Assembly (NCBI RefSeq): GCF_024813435.1
Contig: NZ_JANAEZ010000002.1
Coordinates: 372,001 to 436,000 of the forward strand
Source of the DNA: Cognataquiflexum gelatinilyticum
GTDB lineage: Bacteria > Bacteroidota > Bacteroidia > Cytophagales > Cyclobacteriaceae
Length of the DNA stretch: 64,000 bases
Direction: 5' to 3'
Shown one piece after another: positions 48,387 to 55,427 of the stretch; the first letter of the stretch is position 1, and the number at the start of each line of letters is the position of its first letter. The notes beneath the pieces are model-generated. The model was not told where the DNA came from. It searched no databases and saw only the letters and a program-made list of their open reading frames with translations. The translations under genes were made by a program, and so were the position numbers.

Positions 48387-51086
48387 ATGAGCAGCGTAAA
48401 GTATCCCTTATTTTTATTGATTTTTCCTTTTTTTTATTTCTTTCCCCCATTTCAAAAGCAGTCCAATATCACCGAGCTCTCGGAGAAAATTCTCAAAATG
48501 ACAGAAAGTTATGTCAATGATTTTCCTGAGGAAAAGGTTTTTGTCCACTTGGACAAAAGCACTTACGCTGCCGGTGATATGATTTGGTTTTCGGCCTATG
48601 TTACTGCAGGAAGCCCTGATTTGCCATCGCCTTTGAGCAAAACCGTATATGTGGATCTTTTGGATAACCGTGGAAATCTGCTCCAACAGCGTACAGTCAA
48701 AATTGACGAGGGGCAGGGGAACGGGGATTTTAAACTGGATAATTTTACAAAAGAGGGTATTTACCAAATCAAAGCATATTCTTACTGGTCAAAGGGATTC
48801 GGGGCCGAATCAGTTTTTGAGACAAAAATTGAGGTTTTTGAGCCATATAACTTGAAGTTTCAGCCTTCAGTTGTTTTTGAAAAAACAGAAAACGGCAACG
48901 AAATTCAATACCAAGCTAAAATTACGGCAGTAGACCGCAGCTTGGCTCCACTCAAAAACGAAAATCTTGAATATGAATTTGCAAATGGCGGAAATCTGAT
49001 CAAAAAAGGAACAATTAAACTGGATGAAAATGGGTCAAATACACTTGGACTAACTTTGCCTGTTTCTGCTTCTGACAAAGTTTCTGAATTGATTTTGACT
49101 TGGAATGAAAATGAAGAATACGGTATCGCCAGAAAATTCATTTTACCTTTTCCTTCAGGAAGTATAGACATTCAGTTTTTGCCGGAGGGTGGTGACCTGA
49201 TTTCGGGGTTCAATAATAAAGTGGCTGTAAGGGCAGTCTATCCCGATGGTTCACCGGTACAGCTCTCTGGAAAAATCAATCTTGGAGAAGAAGAAATTGA
49301 TTTTGCCACCAATGAATGGGGGGTGGGAGCTTTCAGTTTTATCCCCAAAGAGGGTCAAAGTTACTTGGCCAAAATTACTGTCAAGGATCAATCTTTTGAG
49401 AAAACACTTCCTCAGGTCAAGTTGCAAGGAATTAACCTTGCTGTCGACAATACCAAGGATTTGGTCCTGAATATATTGATTCAGGCCAATGATTTCAAAG
49501 CAATTTCACCCACAGGAGAAGGCTTACTCGTGGTACATGCACGAGGGCGTATCGGTCACATGCAGGTCATCAACCTATCCAATGGTGTCACAGGAGCCCG
49601 GATCAACAAAGCCAATCTTGCTCCGGGAATCAATCAGGTTACGATTTTTGAACCAAGTGGTAATGCCTTGGCTGAACGCTTGGCCTACATTCCCCATCCT
49701 GAAAGGAAGATTACCCTAGATTCCTCAAAGGTTGTGTTGGAGCCACGGAAAAAAAATTCCTGGAAGCTTAGCCTTGATGGAGAGGGATTTGAAAAAGGTG
49801 CTTATTCTGTATCAGTTACTGATTCGGAGGGTTATTCGGATAGTTTCTCTTCAAACATCATTTCATACCTTAAAATGGAATCAGAACTCCGCGGAAATAT
49901 CCATGCGGCAAAGTATTTCTTTGGAGAAACAAAGGATCTTGAAGGCCTTGACTTGATCATGCTGACCCATGGCTGGAGACGGTTTGATTGGGAGAAAGTA
50001 TTGGAAGGGAAATTTGAAAACCCGAATTTCATCGAACAGGGAATCAATATTACCGGTACTATCAAGCCTAAAGCAAATACCAAAAAAAGTGTAACCGGCG
50101 GGATGATCAATGTATTCAGCAAAGGGAAAGAAGATGATTTTATTGCTGTCGAATACAATGAAACAGGCAAATTCATCATCGATGATTTGATATTTTCTGA
50201 CACCACGCTCTTGACAATTTCCATCAACGACAAAAAAATGAAGGAATTTGTGGAATTGGATTTGGATGATCCTATTGCCAAATATGATTCATGGGAAGGA
50301 TTCAAGCCAATAGTCAAAGGCTTCCAACTTAATCCATTTCTTAGAGAATACCTTTCCAATGCAGAGAAAAGAAGGCAGGCCTCTGCTGCATTTGATGAGA
50401 TGGAATTGGTGGATATTGAGGAATTTGTAATCCAATCCCGGAAATATGAGGTTGCAAATGATGAAGTGACCCGTGTCTATGGAAAAGGCGACATGACCCT
50501 TGTTCCTGCCGAAATCGGTGGATTTGAAGGGTATTTTGACATTTGGCAATTGCTTCAAGGCAGATTCCCCGGTGTGCAGATCAAACCCAATCCAATGGGT
50601 TCACCTACGATCACGATCCGGGGTGCAGGTTCATTGAATGCCCTTTCACCTATATTTTTGCTGGATAATGTCCCTGTGGATGCCCAATTTTTAAGTGCGA
50701 TTTCGCCAAGGGACATGGCTGCCATTGATGTTTTCAAAGACGGGGCAAGTTTGGCCATGTTTGGTTCGGCAGGTGCCGGAGGTGTAATCGCGGTTTATAC
50801 CAAACGGGGAAACGGCATTGTCGACACTGGTGAGGGGATTTTCAATATCAGATTTCCGGGATATTCCACTCCCAAAGAATTTTATATGCCAAAATATGAT
50901 ACAGAAACTTCTGCCAAACCGGATTACCGATCCACATTGTACTGGAATCCCAAGTTGAAAATGGTTGGAAATACTGCCAAAATTGAGTTTTTCAATAATG
51001 ACATTGTCCAAAAATTCAAAGTAGTCATTCAGGGAATCGATCAATTTGGAAAGCTTTCCTATTTGGAAACCGAAATTGGGTCATAG
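48387..51086 (+). CDS. Secreted MG2-like protein with C-terminal TonB-receptor plug domain but no barrel
   Basis: 899 aa with an N-terminal hydrophobic signal. The first part is macroglobulin-like (FPEEKVFVHLDKSTYAAGDMIWFSAYVTAG near residues 45-75, EGIYQIKAYSYWSKGFG), followed by further beta-sandwich domains (PSGSIDIQFLPEGGDLISGF). A plug domain follows near 700-810: PTITIRGAGSLNALSPIFLLDNVPVDAQFL, GSAGAGGVIAVYTKRG. Only about 100 residues follow, so there is no room for a 22-strand barrel. Such hybrids are known in Bacteroidota; function is unclear. No partner gene adjoins it. Confidence 0.82.
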   Translation: MSSVKYPLFLLIFPFFYFFPPFQKQSNITELSEKILKMTESYVNDFPEEKVFVHLDKSTYAAGDMIWFSAYVTAGSPDLPSPLSKTVYVDLLDNRGNLLQQRTVKIDEGQGNGDFKLDNFTKEGIYQIKAYSYWSKGFGAESVFETKIEVFEPYNLKFQPSVVFEKTENGNEIQYQAKITAVDRSLAPLKNENLEYEFANGGNLIKKGTIKLDENGSNTLGLTLPVSASDKVSELILTWNENEEYGIARKFILPFPSGSIDIQFLPEGGDLISGFNNKVAVRAVYPDGSPVQLSGKINLGEEEIDFATNEWGVGAFSFIPKEGQSYLAKITVKDQSFEKTLPQVKLQGINLAVDNTKDLVLNILIQANDFKAISPTGEGLLVVHARGRIGHMQVINLSNGVTGARINKANLAPGINQVTIFEPSGNALAERLAYIPHPERKITLDSSKVVLEPRKKNSWKLSLDGEGFEKGAYSVSVTDSEGYSDSFSSNIISYLKMESELRGNIHAAKYFFGETKDLEGLDLIMLTHGWRRFDWEKVLEGKFENPNFIEQGINITGTIKPKANTKKSVTGGMINVFSKGKEDDFIAVEYNETGKFIIDDLIFSDTTLLTISINDKKMKEFVELDLDDPIAKYDSWEGFKPIVKGFQLNPFLREYLSNAEKRRQASAAFDEMELVDIEEFVIQSRKYEVANDEVTRVYGKGDMTLVPAEIGGFEGYFDIWQLLQGRFPGVQIKPNPMGSPTITIRGAGSLNALSPIFLLDNVPVDAQFLSAISPRDMAAIDVFKDGASLAMFGSAGAGGVIAVYTKRGNGIVDTGEGIFNIRFPGYSTPKEFYMPKYDTETSAKPDYRSTLYWNPKLKMVGNTAKIEFFNNDIVQKFKVVIQGIDQFGKLSYLETEIGS

Positions 51087-51099
51087 GATTTTTATTTCT

Positions 51100-51123
51100 C
51101 GCAAAGACGCAGAACCCCAAAGG
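51100..51123 (+). repeat. Octamer-phased repeat, degenerate copy
   Basis: CGCAAAGA CGCAGAAC CCCAAAGG in exact 8-bp phase, 14 bp after the preceding stop codon. Same family as 29786-29862. Confidence 0.5.
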
Positions 51124-51141
51124 AAAATAAAGAAACAAAGT

Positions 51142-51168
51142 AAAAGCTTCCAGAAATGGAGGCTTTTT
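51142..51168 (+). terminator. Rho-independent terminator of the MG2/plug gene
   Basis: AAAAGCTTCC (51142-51151) pairs with GGAGGCTTTT (51158-51167) with one G-U-type pair, followed by T. Confidence 0.8.
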
Positions 51169-51196
51169 GCTTTAAATTACCCTTTACAATTTTTTA

Positions 51197-51250
51197 CTTA
51201 GTAAGCCAAGACTGAAAACTGCTTACTGAAATACCGACTACTGAAAAAAA
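51197..51250 (+). repeat. Heptamer-phased degenerate repeat reaching the rhomboid stop codon
   Basis: In 7-bp steps: ACTTAGT-like lead, then ACTGAAA (51211), ACTGCTT, ACTGAAA, TACCGAC, TACTGAA. ACTGAA recurs at 51261-51266 inside the last rhomboid codons. Confidence 0.55.
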
Positions 51251-51251
51251 C

Positions 51252-52181
51252 CTACTTCTTACTGAATTCAAATAGTTTGCGTTTCTCTTCCTTACTGAGT
51301 GCCTCATAGCCTTTGGCTGCTATTTTGTCCAAAATCAAGTCAATTTCCTCTTGTGTGGCGACTTCAACTTTCGTTCCGCTGGATTTCGTAGTGGAGGTCT
51401 TGGTATAATCCTGCCCTGAAGAATAGGTTTTGCTCTTGCGGTAGGTGACTTTTACAGAAGATTTTCTGGAGAAAATTCCTTTGAAAAAATTTCCTATGGC
51501 CTGTATCCATGAGCCGATATCCCTGCCTTTTTGGAGCTGATATACATACAAAAATCCCAAAGCGGCACCTCCCAAATGTGCCAATTCCCCGCCGGCATTG
51601 TTCCCTGTCGAATTGACAAATGCGATCAGGACATAAAATATGGCAATATATTTGATTTTGACCGGACCAAGTAACAATAAAAAAAAGGTAGTGTTTGGTG
51701 CCAAGGTAGCTGCTGCGACCACCACGGCATACACGCCGGCACTTGCTCCCAACATCCGCGCGCTAGCCAAGGATTCCGCAAAATACGGGGAGATATTGTA
51801 CATCACAAGGTAAAGCACCCCACCTGCTAAGCCACCCAAAATATAGATATTGGCTAATTTTTTACTTCCAAGGTATTCAGTAAGCAACAATCCAAACCAA
51901 TACAAAAACAGCATATTGAAAAGGATATGGAAAATCCCTTCATGGAAAAACATATAAGTCAATACTGACCACGGCTGGATTATCAGCTGTGGGATGTCCG
52001 CCGGCATCATCAGCAAAGACCTGAAACTTTCGTATATATTTCCTGCCCCCGAGAAGGTTAAGATCACCCGGACAAAAACCATTACAAAAAACACCAGGAT
52101 GTTGATCGCCATGATCTTGTACAAGCTGTTGTTTTGAAGCTTAAATGCGTTTTTGAGGTTATACCAGAATCCTTCGTACAT
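51252..52181 (-). CDS. Rhomboid-family intramembrane serine protease (long form)
   Basis: 309 aa with six or seven membrane helices. The catalytic serine lies in LGASAGVYAVV and the catalytic histidine in ELAHLGGAALG. The L1-loop/helix-2 region is WSVLTYMFFHEGIFHILFNMLFLYWFG. A soluble C-terminal tail of about 85 residues (SSVKVTYRKSKTYSSGQDYTKTSTTKSSG ... LDKIAAKGYEALSKEEKRKLFEF) is a conserved extra in Bacteroidota. Start 8 bp after the second rhomboid gene; operon with mutL. Confidence 0.92.
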   Translation of the reverse strand: MYEGFWYNLKNAFKLQNNSLYKIMAINILVFFVMVFVRVILTFSGAGNIYESFRSLLMMPADIPQLIIQPWSVLTYMFFHEGIFHILFNMLFLYWFGLLLTEYLGSKKLANIYILGGLAGGVLYLVMYNISPYFAESLASARMLGASAGVYAVVVAAATLAPNTTFFLLLLGPVKIKYIAIFYVLIAFVNSTGNNAGGELAHLGGAALGFLYVYQLQKGRDIGSWIQAIGNFFKGIFSRKSSVKVTYRKSKTYSSGQDYTKTSTTKSSGTKVEVATQEEIDLILDKIAAKGYEALSKEEKRKLFEFSKK

Positions 52182-52189
52182 AGTCAGTT

Positions 52190-52981
52190 TTAATAAAAAT
52201 CTTTCCTACTTTTTTTCCAATAATACACCAATCCAGCTCCCACTATCAAACCACTGAGGTGGGCAAAGTGCGCCACATTGTCCAATGGGTTGTTGTTAAC
52301 AACGTTGTAAATGGTGTAAAGGCCGTAAAACAGCACCAGATATTTGGCTTTGACTGGCATAGGGGGAAACAATAAAAACAGCTGTGTGTTTGGAAACAGC
52401 ATCGCAAAAGCAATTAATACTCCAAATAAGGCACCAGAAGCACCCACCATGGGGACATTGGCTTGGTTGTCCCTAGTGGCAGTCATATTTTCTTTTGCCC
52501 TTTGGATAAGTGCTGGATCTTCAGGATTTCGGCTGTAGGCATCAATAAAATCAAAGACAGCAGGTTTGAAATGGTGTCTGTTTTCTATTACAAACCGGTT
52601 GAATAGTTCTGGACTAGGCTCTTCATAAAATTCACTGATTTTATTATCGAGCTTGTTCATCTGAAAAGCTGTATAGCCTGAATACAACAATCCTGAACCC
52701 ACACCACATACCATCCAAAGTGTCAAAATCTTTTTGGGTCCAAGAAACTGCTCCAACAAAGGTCCGAAGATAAATAAACCAAACATGTTGCTGAATAGAT
52801 GCCATCCATCGGCATGCATAAACATGTACGTCAAAAATTGGGTAGGGATAAATCTGTTGCTGTTGACATAGTACAAAGCAAGCAAGCCATTCAGTTGTGG
52901 CATCAAAAATGCCGTCACCGCATAGACTGCCACAGTAATAATTAAAATGTTTTTTACTACTGGAGTAATATTTCTAAACAT
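52190..52981 (-). CDS. Rhomboid-family intramembrane serine protease (short form)
   Basis: 263 aa. Catalytic serine in VGASGALFGVL, catalytic histidine in VAHFAHLSGLIVG, and the MFMHADGWHLFSNMFGLFIFGPLLE membrane-entry region. A soluble insertion (FYEEPSPELFNRFVIENRHHFKPAVFDFIDAYSRNPEDPA) between helices is notable. It follows mutL by 3 bp and precedes the longer rhomboid. Confidence 0.92.
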   Translation of the reverse strand: MFRNITPVVKNILIITVAVYAVTAFLMPQLNGLLALYYVNSNRFIPTQFLTYMFMHADGWHLFSNMFGLFIFGPLLEQFLGPKKILTLWMVCGVGSGLLYSGYTAFQMNKLDNKISEFYEEPSPELFNRFVIENRHHFKPAVFDFIDAYSRNPEDPALIQRAKENMTATRDNQANVPMVGASGALFGVLIAFAMLFPNTQLFLLFPPMPVKAKYLVLFYGLYTIYNVVNNNPLDNVAHFAHLSGLIVGAGLVYYWKKSRKDFY

Positions 52982-52984
52982 ATA

Positions 52985-54856
52985 CTATCTGGTAAAGAAG
53001 CCATGAATTTGTTGTAAATCAATTTTGACAAAAGTTTTGTTCCCTGAAAGCCCATAATTTGGATTTTGGCAGGCAAATAGCTGGCCAACAATAATTTCCA
53101 TCTCTGACATGTCCAGCTTGCTGCCTCGTTTGATGGCTGATCTTCTGGCAAGAGACCGGGCGAGATTTTCTCTTTTGTCTAGGGAAAGCTCTGATTTGAA
53201 ATGTTTGAATTGCTCAAGCAGTCCTTCAAACAGCGCCTTTTCATTGTTTACCTGAATGTCTGCCGGCACTCCCTGGATCAAAACAGTGTCCTTGCCAAAT
53301 TCCACGATCACAAAACCAAGACTCATTAGCTCGTCTTTGATGTCCATCACCAAGGCAAAATCCGTTTGGCTCAACTGGACATGGGGAGGAAACAAGCATT
53401 GCTGAGAGGCACCTGCCGTCTGCATAAGTTGCTTTCGGTACCTTTCGTATAAGATCCGCTCATGTGCCGTCTGCTGGTCAATAATCATTAGGCCGGTGGA
53501 CATTTGAGCCACAATATAATTGTTTTCAACTTGAAATGTTGCCCCGGTGGCATTCACTTCAGGAAATTGGAGTACATCTTCATTGGCTTTGGAAGAGATG
53601 GTAAGGATTTCCTCTTCGTCAATATTCCTGATCTCTTTCCCTCTCGAAATCTCTGTGGAATTCCCCCCCCCCTCAAAAAGTCTTTCCCAACCTGAGACAG
53701 ATTGCCTTTGAAAAGCAGGAGTTTGGAACATTTTGTATTTGTTGTCCTGAGTTAGGGAATCAGGCTTAAGAGTATTTTCGGTATGGACAGCCTCGTTTTG
53801 CTCGCTATTGGATTTCCAGTTTTCAGTAAAATTCACATCAAAGCTGAAGTCCAAGGCAGGCACCACATTATGGGCACCAAGTGATTGCTTGACTGCTGAC
53901 CTTACCACCGCATAAACGGTCCTTTCATCGTCAAACTTAATCTCGGTTTTGGTTGGATGAACATTGATGTCAATATGGCTCGGGTCAATTTCCAAAAACA
54001 ACACATAAAATGGCTGCATGTCGCTTGCCATGAGTCCTTCAAAGGCATTGCTGACTGCGTGGTTGAGGTAGTTGTTTTTGATAAATCTGTTGTTCACAAA
54101 AAAATACTGCTCTCCACGGGTTTTTTTGGCAGATTCCGGTTTGCCGATATAGCCACGGACATTCAGGTGTGGCGTTTCTTCTAGGCAGGATACCAATTGT
54201 CCCTGATAGGATTTCCCGAAAATTCCCAAAATCCTGTGGCTCAGTTTTCCTGGTAAAAGTCTGAAAAGTTCAAGGTCATTTTGGATGAAAGTAAATCCAA
54301 TTTCAGGGTAGGAGAGGGCTACCCTTTGAAACTCTTCCACCATGTGACGCATCTCTACGGGATTGGATTTAAGAAAATTTCTTCTGGCTGGAACATTAAA
54401 AAAAAGATTTCTAACCGATATCGAGGTTCCTTCAGGGCATGAAACGAGTTCTTGTTTTTTCACCTCCGAACCTTCCATCACAATTATGGTCCCCAATTCA
54501 GCACCGCTTTGACGGGTTTTCATCTCTACCTGGGCAACAGCCCCGATGGAGGCCAAGGCTTCCCCTCGAAATCCAAAAGTTCGGATCGAAAACAAGTCTT
54601 CTGTATTTCTGATCTTGGAGGTGGCATGCCGCTCAAAACTCATTCTCGCATCCGTCATGGACATACCTTTTCCGTTGTCTATGACTTGTATGAGGGTTTT
54701 TCCGGCATCTTTTACGATCACCTGAATATGGGTGGATTTTGCATCCACTGCATTTTCAAGGAGTTCTTTGAGGGCCGAAGCCGGACGTTGTACTACTTCT
54801 CCTGCCGCAATTTGATTGGCTATTGCATCCGGGAGAAGGTGAATGATATCACTCAT
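52985..54856 (-). CDS. mutL: DNA mismatch repair protein MutL with G10 tract in the linker
   Basis: 623 aa, full length. GHKL ATPase motifs are intact: ENAVDAKSTHIQV, DNGKGMSM and RTFGFRGEALASIG, followed by VRNLFFNVPARRNFLKS and the transducer domain (HPTKTEIKFDDERTVYAVV). A variable linker spans about 335-435. The C-terminal domain has DQQTAHERILYE, a variant of the DQHA(X)2E(X)4E endonuclease motif. The linker encodes EGGGN at 395-399 with ten consecutive G on the coding strand (53663-53672). A one-base change there truncates the protein at 412 aa (+1) or about 433 aa (-1), removing the dimerisation/endonuclease domain. Operon with the upstream small membrane gene and two rhomboids. Confidence 0.96.
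   Translation of the reverse strand: MSDIIHLLPDAIANQIAAGEVVQRPASALKELLENAVDAKSTHIQVIVKDAGKTLIQVIDNGKGMSMTDARMSFERHATSKIRNTEDLFSIRTFGFRGEALASIGAVAQVEMKTRQSGAELGTIIVMEGSEVKKQELVSCPEGTSISVRNLFFNVPARRNFLKSNPVEMRHMVEEFQRVALSYPEIGFTFIQNDLELFRLLPGKLSHRILGIFGKSYQGQLVSCLEETPHLNVRGYIGKPESAKKTRGEQYFFVNNRFIKNNYLNHAVSNAFEGLMASDMQPFYVLFLEIDPSHIDINVHPTKTEIKFDDERTVYAVVRSAVKQSLGAHNVVPALDFSFDVNFTENWKSNSEQNEAVHTENTLKPDSLTQDNKYKMFQTPAFQRQSVSGWERLFEGGGNSTEISRGKEIRNIDEEEILTISSKANEDVLQFPEVNATGATFQVENNYIVAQMSTGLMIIDQQTAHERILYERYRKQLMQTAGASQQCLFPPHVQLSQTDFALVMDIKDELMSLGFVIVEFGKDTVLIQGVPADIQVNNEKALFEGLLEQFKHFKSELSLDKRENLARSLARRSAIKRGSKLDMSEMEIIVGQLFACQNPNYGLSGNKTFVKIDLQQIHGFFTR
53663..53672 (-). repeat. G10 homopolymer inside mutL
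   Basis: Ten C on the plus strand, read as ten G in mutL: the last base of the Glu395 codon plus three GGG codons. It is the longest G/C run I see in the window. A tract this long is in the range where slipped-strand mispairing is frequent. Confidence 0.9.
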
Positions 54857-55263
54857 TGTTTGAGCCTTCCCTTAAGCTTGACAATCAATGATACCAGCAA
54901 AACTCCTGTTGCAAAATAAAGCAGGTAATACACAGCATCAGGCCCATAATAAACATAACCAAATACAAGGGTGATCAAAACCAAAAAAATCAATAGCCTC
55001 AAAAATCCGGTATTCGAAAAAGGAGTGGAGGTTTTACCCTTGATGGGACTCCCTTGAGTAAAAGCGCCTCTGATGGCCGAACCCCGGAATGAATCATTTT
55101 CAGGGTCATATCCTTCTTCATAAGGTAATTTTCCTTCAGCCTGCAATTCTTTTTTGATCCTTGCAGTCCTTTGTTCGATTTCCTCCTTGACAGGATCATA
55201 GAACCGAGGCTTGATATCAAACCGCATGGGTTGGGCTGTTCTGAATAAAGAAGGTAATTTCAT
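54853..55263 (-). CDS. Small membrane protein of unknown function upstream of mutL
   Basis: 136 aa from the ATG at 55263 (MKLPSLFRTAQPMRFDIKPRFYDPVKEEIEQRTARIKKEL); an ATG at 55296 is possible. The soluble N-terminal 80 residues are followed by two membrane helices (LRLLIFLVLITLVFGYVYY, VYYLLYFATGVLLVSLIVKL). It overlaps the mutL start by 4 bases, so translation is coupled. No family recognised; its place ahead of mutL-rhomboid suggests a conserved operon. Confidence 0.75.
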   Translation of the reverse strand: MKLPSLFRTAQPMRFDIKPRFYDPVKEEIEQRTARIKKELQAEGKLPYEEGYDPENDSFRGSAIRGAFTQGSPIKGKTSTPFSNTGFLRLLIFLVLITLVFGYVYYGPDAVYYLLYFATGVLLVSLIVKLKGRLKQ

Positions 55264-55333
55264 AGGACGGTTAAATTCAATTTGGTAATCATTCAATTAT
55301 AAAACATCTGTCCCAATCATCACATATTGATAC

Positions 55334-55362
55334 TTTGGGCTTCTTTTTTTCGTATATGTTTG
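55334..55362 (+). promoter_or_regulatory. Promoter for the GH3/beta-lactamase fusion gene
   Basis: TTTG (55334-55337), 17-base spacer, TATGTTTG (55355-55362). Fits TTTG/TAnnTTTG; the ATG follows 65 bases later. Confidence 0.5.
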
Positions 55363-55427
55363 TACAAATTGATGTATATTGATACAAAGTTATTTTAAAA
55401 TTTAAGCAATAAAAATTAAACAATAGC

